A stretch of DNA of 64,000 nt from Psychrobacter glaciei. GTDB taxonomy: Bacteria > Pseudomonadota > Gammaproteobacteria > Pseudomonadales > Moraxellaceae. The DNA lies in contig NZ_BMZR01000002.1 in assembly GCF_014652895.1 (NCBI RefSeq), positions 248,001 to 312,000 on the forward strand, read 5' to 3'. The notes under the pieces were generated by a model. That model was given only the letters and a program-made list of their open reading frames with translations. It did no database searches and was not told where the DNA came from. Position numbers and translations under genes: made by a program. Positions 1-10,846 of the stretch are shown one piece after another (the first letter of the stretch is position 1; each line of letters starts with the position of its first letter).

Positions 1-1
1 T

Positions 2-946
2 GCAGCCATGCGTTTGGTCGAAAAATCCTTATCACAGTCCCCCACTGAGCCTGTCAGTTTACCGATATGGTCATTGATAGCGCGTCATCGTAAGTCAGTG
101 GATAAGTTATTACCCGCTGACCGCTCTATAACCAGTATCTTAAAAGAGCAATTATCTACCATCAAGCCCGTCTTTACCGAACTGCTCGACAACTTTAAGC
201 ATGGTGATGATGAAGGTTATGTCGGTACCTTTGATGCACCCATGAGTATTCTCAACCAACGTATCTCAGCCTCACGGCGCATTGCCGCTCAGTCTTACGA
301 CATGCAGCGCTTTCGTGTCATCGCTGATGCGTTTGAAGTTAACGTCAATGACGTGGTATTGGCTGTCTGTGCAGGCGCGCTGCGTCGCTACTTGCTTTCC
401 ATGAATGCCTTGCCGACTAAGCCATTGATCGGCTTTGTACCGATGTCTTTACGCTGCGATGAAAGTGCATCGGGCAATCAGATTTCATTTTTGATGGCAA
501 ATCTGGGCACGCACTTAGACGACCCAGCCAAGCGTCTACAATTGATTTATAAGAGTATGAATAGTGGTAAACGTCGCTTTAGACGTATGAACAAAGCGCA
601 AATTATCAACTATAGCGCGATCGCTTATGCGTGGGAAGGTATCAACGTACTGACAGGTTTGTTCCCCAGAAAGCAGGCGTTTAACCTCATTATCTCAAAT
701 GTGCCAGGCTCTAAAAAACCATTATATTGGAATGGCGCACCGCTAAAAGCGCTATATCCAGCCTCCATTATCGTTGATGGACAAGCGCTGAATATCACGC
801 TTTCTAGCTATCAAGATAAAATTGAATTTTGTATTACTGCTTGTAGTAAGCTGCTACCGCACGTTCAAGACATGCTAGGATTACTTGAGGAAGAGCTAAT
901 CTTATTAGAAGGTATCAGCGAGGCTAAGACTGTAGTGGCAAATTAA
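2..946 (+). CDS. Wax ester synthase/diacylglycerol acyltransferase (WS/DGAT), C-terminal part, 5' end outside window
   Basis: Bifunctional acyltransferases of this family join acyl-CoA to fatty alcohols or diacylglycerol to make storage wax esters and triacylglycerol. The reading frame is open to the left edge, so the HHxxxDG catalytic motif and N-terminal domain lie outside the window. What is visible is the C-terminal half: the conserved NVNDVVLAVCAGALRRYL block (about residue 115), then SNVPGS and PLYWNGAPLKALYP, both typical of the C-terminal domain. Family members are about 450-470 residues, so roughly 150 are missing. Storage lipid synthesis from acyl-CoA is common in Moraxellaceae. A hairpin terminator follows directly. 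The family call is firm; substrate preference cannot be judged. Confidence 0.9.
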   Translation, partial: AAMRLVEKSLSQSPTEPVSLPIWSLIARHRKSVDKLLPADRSITSILKEQLSTIKPVFTELLDNFKHGDDEGYVGTFDAPMSILNQRISASRRIAAQSYDMQRFRVIADAFEVNVNDVVLAVCAGALRRYLLSMNALPTKPLIGFVPMSLRCDESASGNQISFLMANLGTHLDDPAKRLQLIYKSMNSGKRRFRRMNKAQIINYSAIAYAWEGINVLTGLFPRKQAFNLIISNVPGSKKPLYWNGAPLKALYPASIIVDGQALNITLSSYQDKIEFCITACSKLLPHVQDMLGLLEEELILLEGISEAKTVVAN

Positions 947-987
947 TAAAGTATTTCAGCAATAAAATACCTAAGCTATTACGCAAT

Positions 988-1023
988 AAAAAAGCTGGCA
1001 CCATTATGGCGCCAGCTTTTTTT
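988..1023 (+). terminator. Rho-independent terminator after the wax ester synthase gene
   Basis: A 9-bp perfect stem (AAAGCTGGC at 991-999 and GCCAGCTTT at 1011-1019) is followed by a T run, 45 bp after the stop codon. Confidence 0.85.
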
Positions 1024-1111
1024 ATGTCGAAAACTTGAAGGCTAGGAATACAATATTACTGACTCATCATTTGAGCACATATCACGCCATCACAAGTTTA
1101 TCGATGATTTA

Positions 1112-1939
1112 CTATACCGCGTCACCCCATATTGGGACAACCACTTGCATCAGTGGTTTTAGCAGCTTAATGTTGCACGCAAAGATAGAGCCTGAAGTCA
1201 TTGAGTCGTGTGCACCAGTATGATCGACGACCACACCACGTGCCTCAGTGACGATAAGCTCACCAGCAGCGATGTCCCACGGCTTGATAGACATCTCAAA
1301 ATAACCATCGAAACGACCAGCGGCCACATAGCATAAATCAAGTGCCGCTGAGCCTAAACGACGAATTTGACCGCCCGCTTCAGAGACTTTCTGTAGGCTT
1401 TCAAAATGCTCTTTCGCATAAGAGACAATCTCACCATTGCGCTTACGCTCAAGCGGATGACCCGTAGTAAATAGGCCACCGTCAAGCGTTTTGCGTTCGC
1501 TCACTTGCATACGGCGATTGTTCAAGCGCGCGCCTTTACCGCGGCTAGCAGAGAACATCTCATCACGGACTGGATCATAGACCACGCCATGTTGGGTGAC
1601 ACCTTTATGCTGTACAGCAATCGATACGCAGAACTGCGGCACACCATGGACGAAGTTTTTGGTGCCATCTAGCGGATCAATAATCCAGCACCAGTCAGCG
1701 TCTTCGCCGCGACCTTCTTGCATACCAAACTCTTCACCCAAAAACGAATGGTTTGGATAGCTGGCCTTTAGCGTCTCAATCGTCAGCTCTTCACTGAAAC
1801 GATCAATACGTGTGACCAATCCATCAAGTCCTTTTGACTCGATGTCCAATTCGATTTTGTGGCGGTTTTGATGCGCATATAAAATCTCTTTACCAACTTT
1901 TTCAGCAGTACGTGCTGCGATGACGACCATGGGTTCCAT
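1112..1939 (-). CDS. suhB: Inositol monophosphatase family protein (SuhB-like)
   Basis: Mg2+-dependent phosphatase of the inositol monophosphatase/SuhB family; SuhB also acts as an rRNA antitermination factor in enterobacteria. The metal-binding motifs are visible: GEEFG near residue 68, the hallmark DPLDGTKNF near residue 87, and the C-terminal KPWDIAAGELIVTEARG. The frame is open 66 bp further upstream, but I start at the ATG at 1939 because the protein then begins MEPMVVIAARTAEKVGKEIL as in SuhB homologues, with an AGGT sequence just upstream. Length (275 aa) is normal. It is monocistronic and convergent with the wax ester synthase gene. The substrate in this organism is inferred only from the family. 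Confidence 0.92.
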   Translation of the reverse strand: MEPMVVIAARTAEKVGKEILYAHQNRHKIELDIESKGLDGLVTRIDRFSEELTIETLKASYPNHSFLGEEFGMQEGRGEDADWCWIIDPLDGTKNFVHGVPQFCVSIAVQHKGVTQHGVVYDPVRDEMFSASRGKGARLNNRRMQVSERKTLDGGLFTTGHPLERKRNGEIVSYAKEHFESLQKVSEAGGQIRRLGSAALDLCYVAAGRFDGYFEMSIKPWDIAAGELIVTEARGVVVDHTGAHDSMTSGSIFACNIKLLKPLMQVVVPIWGDAV

Positions 1940-2268
1940 AAATAACCTATTTGCTTGATGAATGAATATAAAAATAAGACTAACTTTGTGCCCACAACAT
2001 GCCAATTAGACTAGCCGCATCACACCACATCTATGCGATTTAAAAACGTGTCTTTTATAAATAAAAACTTATAAACGACAACCGCATTATACTAAAATTG
2101 TTCGATAAAAACGAAAAAACCATTACGCTCACAAAACCAACCATTATTTTGGTGGTCGTCACGAACTGCGCAAGTTGTAAAAAAGTCAGCACCCACGGCT
2201 AAGTAGGCGTTATATCTATTGATCAAGCTATCTGTTTTTTTACTTAAACAGGTAGCTATCAAAACATT
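1940..2268. other. Intergenic gap between dxs and suhB
   Basis: This stretch is AT-rich and holds the suhB leader. A weak imperfect hairpin near 2137-2154 (CCAACC/GGTGG arms) could end dxs transcription on the minus strand. No gene or convincing RNA is seen. Confidence 0.4.
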
Positions 2269-4395
2269 TTACGATAATAAGTTTTGTAGTTGGTCAACCA
2301 CGCCTTGGACATCTAAACCACAATCAGCCCATTGCTCAGCTTGTGAACCATGCGCGATAAAGCGATCAGCGATGCCAATATTACAGACAGCCGGACGACT
2401 ATTTTTGAAGGCTAGCGATTCGTTAAGCAAATACTCATTGACCGCACTACCTGCGCCGCCCATCGTCATATGCTCTTCTAAGGTCGCGATATGCGTGATA
2501 CCTTGCTCAATTAAGGTTTCGAGCAATTTAGTATCTAACGGTTTTACCCAGCGCATATTGACCACATGCACCTGACAGTCTGGCTCTGCATTTAGTTCTG
2601 AATCATCATTGGCGATAGCTTGTGCTGCTTGCTGAGCCGTCGCAAACATCGTTCCAAATGCCAGTAGCGCCAGTTTATTAGGCGCATTGTCGTTACCTAA
2701 TACCGCTTCTACCACTGCCTCGCCGATGTTATAAGTTTGTGCTGGTTGAGTAATAATAGCCCCAGTACCGACACCGCGCGGATAGCGTACGGCTGTACAA
2801 CCTTGGTACTCATAACAGGTATTGAGCAAATGGTAGCATTCGTTCTCGTCTTTTGGCGCGGCAATCAGCATGTTGGGCACGCAGCGTAAAAAGGCAAAAT
2901 CAAACACGCCTGCATGAGTAGCGCCATCTTCACCAACCAGACCCGCGCGATCGATAGCAAAGGTCACATCAAGGTTTTGCAACGCCACATCATGAATTAA
3001 CTGATCGTAACCACGTTGCAAGAACGTCGAATAAATCGCCACGATAGGTTTAACGCCTTGGGTCGCCATACCAGCGGCCAGCGTCACCGCATGTTGTTCA
3101 GCGATAGCAACATCAAAAAAACGCGTTGGGAAATGATGAGCAAAGTCGATCATCCCCGAGCCTTCTTCCATAGCAGGCGTAATAGCCAGCAACTTATCGT
3201 CTGCCGCTGCTTTATCACATAAGAACTGACCGAATACTTGCGAGTACTTTAAGGCAGGCCTAGTTTTTGGAATGTCAGCTTTTGGAATATCAATTTTTGG
3301 AGTATTAGTTGCTGAAACTCTGCCTTCTGTAGATTTTGCTTCATCATCTTCAATAGGCAATTTACCGATAGCATGATAGCCAACTGGATCTAATTCAGCT
3401 GGCGCAAAACCCTTACCTTTAGTGGTATAAATATGGACTAACACCGGACCCTTTACTTGCTTGGCAAGCGACAATACTCGTAGCAGCTCAGGCACATTAT
3501 GTCCGTCAAAGGGACCAAAGTAAGTAAAGCCAACCGCTTTGAATAAATTGTCTTCTAGCTGCGGCACATCGCGCATTTCTTTATGGCGTTTACGGCGGTC
3601 AAACGCTTGCATATCAGGGCGCTGGCATAGCACTGGCTCGCCTGCATCAGAGATATCAACTTGATAGCCTGATTCCCACAGCATGGCTAAATGCCGTGAA
3701 AAGCCACCGATAGAGCAAGATATCGACATGTCGTTGTCATTTAAAATAACCAACAGATCCGCATCTTGTTGCACCGCATCATTCATGGCTTCAAACGCCA
3801 TACCACCGGTCATCGCGCCATCACCAATAATACAAGCCACGGTTTGCGCGCGACCTTGGTAACGTAGTGCCAGACTCATGCCTAGACCAGCTGAAATGGA
3901 AGTCGATGAATGCCCAACACCAAACGTATCGTAAGCTGACTCAGCACGCTCAGGAAAAGCGGTCAAACCGTCTTTAGAACGAATCGTTCCGAGCTTATCG
4001 CGACGACCTGTCAGTACTTTATGCGCATAAGCTTGGTGACCCACATCCCAAACGATCTGATCTTGCGGCGCATCTAATAAGTAATGCAGCGCAATCGTCA
4101 GCTCAACCACCCCTAAATTTGCACCGAAATGTCCGCCACTCTGACCCGCTGAATACAATAAAAAAAGCCGCAATTCATCAGCCAAATTAATAAGCTGCGC
4201 GGTAGTAAATTTTTTCAGATCAGAGGGCGTATTGATCGCATCGAGTAGCGGTGTATGAGGACGCACACGTGGAATCACTGCATACGTCTGTTGCAGACTG
4301 GATAGCTTAGCAGCAGACTCCATGGCTGACGCAGATACTGACTGAGACTGTGGGGAATAAGGTGACTGCTGCATAAACCGTACGATACCTACCAA
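2269..4395 (-). CDS. dxs: 1-deoxy-D-xylulose-5-phosphate synthase
   Basis: Thiamine-diphosphate enzyme that condenses pyruvate with glyceraldehyde 3-phosphate, the first step of the MEP isoprenoid pathway; it also feeds thiamine and pyridoxal synthesis. Visible hallmarks are [18 protein letters not shown], the TPP motif [17 protein letters not shown] with NDNDMSIS, and the [15 protein letters not shown] block. At 708 aa it is about 80 longer than E. coli Dxs. The extra length is an N-terminal extension of about 45 residues and an expanded linker near residues 345-380 that contains a short IPKxD repeat. The first ATG is used here; an ATG at 4374 is an alternative. It is divergent from ribA across a long intergenic region with a minisatellite. 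Confidence 0.96.
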   Translation of the reverse strand: MVGIVRFMQQSPYSPQSQSVSASAMESAAKLSSLQQTYAVIPRVRPHTPLLDAINTPSDLKKFTTAQLINLADELRLFLLYSAGQSGGHFGANLGVVELTIALHYLLDAPQDQIVWDVGHQAYAHKVLTGRRDKLGTIRSKDGLTAFPERAESAYDTFGVGHSSTSISAGLGMSLALRYQGRAQTVACIIGDGAMTGGMAFEAMNDAVQQDADLLVILNDNDMSISCSIGGFSRHLAMLWESGYQVDISDAGEPVLCQRPDMQAFDRRKRHKEMRDVPQLEDNLFKAVGFTYFGPFDGHNVPELLRVLSLAKQVKGPVLVHIYTTKGKGFAPAELDPVGYHAIGKLPIEDDEAKSTEGRVSATNTPKIDIPKADIPKTRPALKYSQVFGQFLCDKAAADDKLLAITPAMEEGSGMIDFAHHFPTRFFDVAIAEQHAVTLAAGMATQGVKPIVAIYSTFLQRGYDQLIHDVALQNLDVTFAIDRAGLVGEDGATHAGVFDFAFLRCVPNMLIAAPKDENECYHLLNTCYEYQGCTAVRYPRGVGTGAIITQPAQTYNIGEAVVEAVLGNDNAPNKLALLAFGTMFATAQQAAQAIANDDSELNAEPDCQVHVVNMRWVKPLDTKLLETLIEQGITHIATLEEHMTMGGAGSAVNEYLLNESLAFKNSRPAVCNIGIADRFIAHGSQAEQWADCGLDVQGVVDQLQNLLS

Positions 4396-4962
4396 TCTGC
4401 TGACAAGGGATTACCCTAGAATATTACTATGGTTATCAATAACTAAGTGGCGTTAATAATAGTGGCGTTAATAATAGTGGCGTTAATAATAGTGGCGTTA
4501 ATAATAGTGGCGTTAATAATAGTGGCGTTAATAATAGCAATAATCACGACACCATGATGGATGTCATTGACTATAAATTACTGATAGCGCTTATCGCTTA
4601 TATAATGACGCATAGCAATAAGTACGCCGCCATAATAGACGACGATGGTCTTAACGCTGTGACACCAAGTATTGCTATTATGCCTCATTGTCTGGCATCA
4701 ATATCAGACGTTAGTGACGACATAGTAATGTAAGGGCAAAGACTTGTCACTGTATCCGTTAAAATAGTATGGCATAATAGCATTATTTTTTAATTGTCGC
4801 TTTAATCATCGTGCGTCGTCTGTGAACTTTGTGTGTTTTTATAATAAGCGCTATAAACACGTTGTCTTCACGAACCGGTTATACTGATAACCTCTTAACC
4901 ATAATAATATGGCTATGCCAAAATCCGCTACCGCCTCGATGATCGGCTCATGTAGGACATTA
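4396..4962. other. Long divergent intergenic region dxs/ribA
   Basis: Besides the minisatellite, the region has an imperfect inverted repeat around GCATAGCAATA (about 4610) and TATTGCTATTATGC (about 4671), and AT-rich promoter-like sequence near 4750-4800. I see no FMN riboswitch consensus upstream of ribA and no coding sequence. Confidence 0.5.
4447..4536. repeat. Minisatellite, 6 copies of a 15-bp unit
   Basis: Six perfect head-to-tail copies of GTGGCGTTAATAATA lie between the divergent dxs and ribA genes, about 50 bp upstream of dxs. There are no spacers, so it is not CRISPR. Perfect identity implies recent expansion by slippage. Confidence 0.97.
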
Positions 4963-6680
<1,718 letters not shown>

Positions 6681-6724
6681 GTGTTGTAAATATCACGGTA
6701 TTCATACTTTTTGAAAATATTAAG

Positions 6725-6754
6725 AAGGTCAGCTACTATCGCTGGCCTTTTTTT
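6725..6754 (+). terminator. Terminator of the ribA-hemF operon
   Basis: The stem AAGGTCAGC (6725-6733) pairs with GCTGGCCTT (6741-6749) with one G-T wobble and is followed by a T run. Confidence 0.88.
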
Positions 6755-7066
6755 ATTGTCAGTACTGTTTAAACCACCCACTCTCTCGTCGTTATTGTAA
6801 AAAATATGTTGTGTAACTACCATACAATCATCGCAACCAACCATAAGCAGCCATACCTAAGTTAAGTTATACTTATTTAAAATATTACGAGGATATAACA
6901 ACTATATAATTCCCATCGCCCAGATAACCGTTACAATAGAAGGCATTCTTTATTAGCAACTGTGCTCAAAAGAATTTTAGGCAGTATTTTGTATAACTAT
7001 ATTTTACGACAAAGCGAGCGTTTGTAATCGCGCTTACTATTAGCCAAGTTTAAAGGAGTAAGTCAT
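6755..7066. other. Intergenic leader upstream of cytochrome c'
   Basis: AT-rich sequence ending in a very good ribosome site (AAAGGAG at about 7050). No gene, RNA or clear FNR-type box is seen. Confidence 0.4.
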
Positions 7067-7543
7067 ATGGCACAGGTTTATACCAATAAATCTTTCAAAT
7101 CTTTGGTTAGCATTACTTTGATGGCAGCTGCACTGGGTCTAACGGCCTGTAGCACCTCAACAGAATCTAACCCTGACGTGCAAGCGCGTCAAGACACTAT
7201 GAAAAACTGGGGCGATGCAATGGGCGTCATGGGTGATATGGCAAAAGCACCTGACACATTTGATTCTGAAGTATTTAAAGAGCAAGCGGCATTCTTGGCA
7301 GAAGATGCCGCCAAGCCTTGGAGTCATTTTGAAGATCCAGAAGCGGTAGGTAATGCTACTGAAGCGGTTTGGTCTAATGCGGATGAGTTCCGTGCAGAAG
7401 CCGACAACTTTCAAAAAGTCACCGCTGAGCTAAGCGCTACCGCACAAACTGCCACTAGCATGGATGACGTCAAGCCTGCCTTTGGTCAAGTTGGTGCAAG
7501 CTGCAAATCATGTCATACAGATTTTAGAGCTAAAACTGAATAA
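7067..7543 (+). CDS. Cytochrome c' family lipoprotein
   Basis: The C-terminal haem-attachment motif CKSCH (in GASCKSCHTDFRAK) after a four-helix-bundle-like body is diagnostic of class II cytochromes c', which bind NO or CO and can protect against nitrosative stress. The N-terminus carries a lipoprotein signal: basic n-region, hydrophobic core and lipobox LTAC with Cys28. It is therefore probably anchored to a membrane facing the periplasm, whereas most cytochromes c' are soluble. A strong AAAGGAG ribosome site sits 8 bp before the ATG. The gene is monocistronic, with its own terminator. The lipid anchor is a prediction from sequence. Confidence 0.87.
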   Translation: MAQVYTNKSFKSLVSITLMAAALGLTACSTSTESNPDVQARQDTMKNWGDAMGVMGDMAKAPDTFDSEVFKEQAAFLAEDAAKPWSHFEDPEAVGNATEAVWSNADEFRAEADNFQKVTAELSATAQTATSMDDVKPAFGQVGASCKSCHTDFRAKTE

Positions 7544-7565
7544 ATACCCGTTGATTGATAACAAA

Positions 7566-7600
7566 AAAACCGCCGTATCCTTTGATATGGCGGTTTTTTT
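7566..7600 (+). terminator. Terminator after cytochrome c' gene
   Basis: AAACCGCC/GGCGGTTT stem with inner GTATC/GATAT pairing, followed by a T run. Confidence 0.9.
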
Positions 7601-7680
7601 AATGTCGTTTGAGAGATCGCTTACTTAGGCAATAGACTTGGCGACTCTATTGAACAAACAGAATTGCCTCATCAGTTCAA

Positions 7681-8670
7681 CTACTCTGTCGCGGCTTTAT
7701 TAACATCAATAGCTTGTTGCTCATTTTGTTGCTCATTGATTTTATTGACAATCGCTTTTACGGAGGGGTCACTCAAGTCGATAGTGCGTATCGGGAAAGG
7801 AATATTCACGCCTGCTGCATCAAGGGCCTTCTTAATTTCTACGATCACTTGATGAATAGAAGCAACTTTATTAGCCTGCGTACCATCTTCAATAAACCAG
7901 CGCACCATCAGATCCATAGATGATCCGCCAAATCCCGTTGCAATCACGCTTGGCTTAGATTTAGTGGAAACACTACCCACTTTATCCAATGCTTGCATAA
8001 TCTCAGCTTTCGCCGCTTCGATATCATCTTCATAACCAATGCCGACCGCCACTTGTAAACGACGCTGTTTGTAGGCGGTATTGACAGTCAATGCTGAGGT
8101 ATATAGGTCTGAGTTTGGAATAACGACTTGTCGACCATCATAAGTCTTGATGGTGGTTGCACGGATTTTAATATCCTCAACTGTACCCTCATATTCTCCA
8201 GAAACGATCTGATCGCCAATACGAAACGGCTCCGAGATGAGTAGCAAAATACCCGATAGTAGGTTTTGAAAAATATCTTTGAAAGCAAAACCAATCGCGA
8301 CCGAACCAATACCGAGTGCGCCAATCAGCTTGGCAGGCGTAAATCCTGGTACGGCGATCACCATGGCAATCATGAAGCCAATAAAAATAATCAGCGCGCC
8401 GCCTACCCGTTGAAACACTTTGACCAAGTTCTGATGCCGACTACGGCTACCCAGCAATTTGTAGACGATTTTTTTGAAAACGATTGATAGAAACCAAAAA
8501 ATCAGAACAACGATAATCGACGCTACAAAGTACGGAATACGCTCAACAAAGCCGATAAATATTCCATTCGCCGAATCAATAATACTTTGATAAGTAAAAA
8601 CATCAGTCGTTGTCGCTGAGTTAATCGTCGCTGGATCAGCAGTAGTAGGGTTTGCCTCAGGGCTGGGCAT
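7681..8670 (-). CDS. mscS: Small-conductance mechanosensitive channel (MscS family)
   Basis: Inner-membrane channel that opens on hypo-osmotic shock to release solutes. The N-terminus has hydrophobic segments near residues 45-65 and 90-115. The pore helix GALGIGSVAIGFAFKDIFQN and LLSGILLL (about residues 137-165) carries the Gly/Ala pattern of MscS TM3, and the cytoplasmic beta domain follows with GTVEDIKIRATTI and VVIPNSDL. Length 329 aa is slightly above E. coli MscS (286), because of short polar N- and C-terminal tails. It is transcribed alone on the minus strand. Paralogues are common, so the exact subtype is not certain. Confidence 0.92.
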   Translation of the reverse strand: MPSPEANPTTADPATINSATTTDVFTYQSIIDSANGIFIGFVERIPYFVASIIVVLIFWFLSIVFKKIVYKLLGSRSRHQNLVKVFQRVGGALIIFIGFMIAMVIAVPGFTPAKLIGALGIGSVAIGFAFKDIFQNLLSGILLLISEPFRIGDQIVSGEYEGTVEDIKIRATTIKTYDGRQVVIPNSDLYTSALTVNTAYKQRRLQVAVGIGYEDDIEAAKAEIMQALDKVGSVSTKSKPSVIATGFGGSSMDLMVRWFIEDGTQANKVASIHQVIVEIKKALDAAGVNIPFPIRTIDLSDPSVKAIVNKINEQQNEQQAIDVNKAATE

Positions 8671-8740
8671 GCAGGGATCACTCCTTAAATTATTAAACTT
8701 TTTTATTCATCAATGCTTATATTTTTTAACTGTCTAACAT

Positions 8741-9307
8741 TTAGCGCATCAAATCTGCTTGTACGATTTCAATCCAGTAACCGTCTACATCTTTAATAAA
8801 GGCAATGTTTTTCATGCTGCCATCTTCTGGACGCTTTTTGAATTCGACGTCATTTTTATCAAACCAAGCAACCGCTTCATTTAAACTCGGTACGCTAAAG
8901 CAAATATGACCAAAACCTTGCGGATCTTGATTACCGTCATGATAGCTAAAGTCAGCCTTTGTCTCAGTACCGTAGTTGTGCGTTAACTCTAAAATACCAC
9001 GCTGACGGAAGGCAAAGATTTCTAGATCATCGCCAGTTGGCAAGTTTTCGCGCTCGCTTTCGGTCAACTTGGCCAAGAAATATAAGTCGAATCCCATGTC
9101 AGGGAACTTCTTAACAGCAAGCAAAGTCATACCCAAAACACCGGTGTAAAACGCTAATGATTTTGCAGGGTCTTTCACGCGTAGCATCGTATGGTTAAAA
9201 GTGAAGCCAGTAGTTTTTGATGAGATTGACTGAACACCATCCGTGCTGACGCTGCTAGCAGGCTGGTTTATGATAGCGTCGTTATTGTTGTTAGATGAAG
9301 TAGACAT
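8741..9307 (-). CDS. gloA: Lactoylglutathione lyase (glyoxalase I)
   Basis: Isomerises the methylglyoxal-glutathione hemithioacetal to S-lactoylglutathione, detoxifying methylglyoxal. The four metal-ligand regions are visible: FNHTMLRVKD, GILELTHNYG, GFGHICFSV and YWIEIVQ. The open frame extends to 9454, but the ATG at 9307 has an AGGA ribosome site at the right spacing and gives a 188-residue protein, normal for the longer (about 180 aa) zinc-type class. The first 30 residues are Ser/Asn-rich and poorly conserved. It is monocistronic. Confidence 0.94.
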   Translation of the reverse strand: MSTSSNNNNDAIINQPASSVSTDGVQSISSKTTGFTFNHTMLRVKDPAKSLAFYTGVLGMTLLAVKKFPDMGFDLYFLAKLTESERENLPTGDDLEIFAFRQRGILELTHNYGTETKADFSYHDGNQDPQGFGHICFSVPSLNEAVAWFDKNDVEFKKRPEDGSMKNIAFIKDVDGYWIEIVQADLMR

Positions 9308-9550
9308 AATTATCCTAATAGTTGAAGAGTTATTAATATTGAAAGACCAAAAAATCATGGTTGTCATGATTGGCCTAAAACTCTCATCATAATAAAAAAT
9401 CGCGGGACTAGTGATAGGGTTTTGTAAGAGCTGATAGTCTATACAGTCAATCAATAGGGGTGTTTATATGAAATAACTCGGTGTAGCCGCACAAACCATA
9501 CATCAAATAAGAGTAAGGCAGGCGCGACTTTATTAATAAAAGAATAATTA

Positions 9551-10189
9551 TTAACTGTCTAAAAAACGCACTTTTCCTGTCTCTAAATCATACTCTGCAC
9601 CAACGACCAATAACTGACCACTGCTGGTCAAATCCTCTAACGCTCGCGAACCATGCTTGAGCTGACTGACCGACATGCGCACGTTGGCACGTATCGAGCG
9701 ATCGACCAGTTCATCAGCATCGACATCTTGCCCATTGGCAGTGGCGAGCTCATGAAGGTTGTAGACACTTGGGCGAATACGATCGACGATTGACTGTAAG
9801 TTTGGCGAATAATTTTGCTCAGGATTAATCAGCGCCTCGACGCAAGCAGTGACAGCGCCGCAATGCGAATGTCCTAAGACCACCACCAATTTTGTGCCAA
9901 ACTTTTCGGCGGCAAACTCTACCGAACCGATTTGCGAAGGCGCAACCACATTACCCGCTACTCGAATGACAAACAAATCACCCAAGCCTTGATCAAATAC
10001 AATCTCGACTGGTACGCGAGCATCCGAGCAACCCAAAATGATGGCCAGCGGGTCTTGATCGCTCACGAGTTCTGGACGTCGTTGCATCATTGGATCAGTG
10101 TTCGTCAGGCTATCAACGTAGCGCGCATTACCGTCTCTTAGTAGTTCGAGCGCTTCTAGACCTGTTTGTGGACGAGTATCATTAGGCAT
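9551..10189 (-). CDS. Beta-class carbonic anhydrase
   Basis: Zinc enzyme interconverting CO2 and bicarbonate, supplying bicarbonate for carboxylation reactions. The Zn-binding motif CSDARVP (Cys, Asp-Arg dyad, about residue 54), FVIRVAGNV, and VLGHSHCGAV (second His and Cys ligands) are all present. Length 212 aa is normal. No signal peptide is seen, so it should be cytoplasmic. It is transcribed alone, and its leader abuts a MITE-like repeat at 10251. The class assignment is firm; which paralogue name applies (can or cynT type) is not clear. Confidence 0.94.
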   Translation of the reverse strand: MPNDTRPQTGLEALELLRDGNARYVDSLTNTDPMMQRRPELVSDQDPLAIILGCSDARVPVEIVFDQGLGDLFVIRVAGNVVAPSQIGSVEFAAEKFGTKLVVVLGHSHCGAVTACVEALINPEQNYSPNLQSIVDRIRPSVYNLHELATANGQDVDADELVDRSIRANVRMSVSQLKHGSRALEDLTSSGQLLVVGAEYDLETGKVRFLDS

Positions 10190-10250
10190 AAAGGGTCCTT
10201 GATTATCAAATGATTAGAATAATAAATCTCTGTTTTTGACCATGGCTGGC

Positions 10251-10434
10251 TAGGGCGTATCTTCATTTCAAAAATGGTGATAAAAATGAGATAAATTGCC
10301 GTCAAACAAGAAAAATAGCGCAGATAATATCGGGATATTAACCAGCTATTTGACGATGTTTGGCAAGATTTAGCCATTTTTAGCCATTTTTAGCCCATTT
10401 AAATGACTATCGAGTGAATTGAAGACACGCCCTA
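10251..10434. mobile_element. MITE-like element, copy A
   Basis: A 184-bp element bounded by inverted ends TAGGGCGTATCTTCATTTC and GAATTGAAGACACGCCCTA, with TA at each edge as a likely target duplication. It is nearly identical, in opposite orientation, to the element at 34787-34960, except for one extra 10-bp AGCCATTTTT unit. It has no transposase; the open frames across it are not genes. Confidence 0.88.
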
Positions 10435-10537
10435 AGCATTTTGCCATACACAGCCGGCTCATTATATTTCTTAGCCACAAAATGATTGTATAGGAATAAA
10501 AGCAGAAAAATAATAAAAAAATCGCTTTTAATCTCGC

Positions 10538-10660
10538 TAGGGCGTGTCTTCATTTTAAGAACGATTATAAAAATGAGATAAATTGCCGTCAAGCGAGAAA
10601 AATAGCATGGATAGTCTCGGGATATTAACCAGCTATTTAACGATGTTTGGCAAAATTTTA
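10538..10660. mobile_element. MITE-like element, copy B (truncated)
   Basis: It starts with the same TAGGGCGTGTCTTCATTTT end and follows copy A through AGCTATTTAACGATGTTTGGCAA, then diverges and lacks the right inverted end. It is in the same orientation as copy A, about 100 bp further on. With copy A it fills most of the 657-bp gap between the carbonic anhydrase and potA genes. Confidence 0.82.
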
Positions 10661-10846
10661 TTTTACAACAAAGTAGCATCGCTAACTTATAACGAACTGG
10701 CACTGACTTATATCCAAGGTTTGTTATAATACGCAGCAACCAAACCCTATTGATACCCATCGTTTATCCCCATACCAAACCACCTTGAAGGCAGTGCTTT
10801 AGACGTATAGCTGTACTGAAATGTTGGATGTTTAGGAACCAACCTT

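Noticed and set aside
1035..1223. Plus-strand 62-codon frame after the wax ester synthase terminator
   Set aside because: It overlaps the 3' end of suhB antisense and has no ribosome site or family.
2219..2575. Plus-strand 118-codon frame
   Set aside because: Antisense shadow of the dxs C-terminus.
4447..4536. Possible CRISPR-like repeat array
   Set aside because: The 15-bp units are contiguous without spacers, so it is a minisatellite.
4909..4962. ATG at 4909 as the ribA start
   Set aside because: The extra 18 residues are not found in homologues, and the ATG at 4963 has an AGGA ribosome site.
10156..10760. Two minus-strand frames (73 and 117 codons) encoding similar peptides
   Set aside because: They run across MITE copies A and B, and their similarity comes from the shared DNA repeat. 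They have no ribosome site and no protein family.
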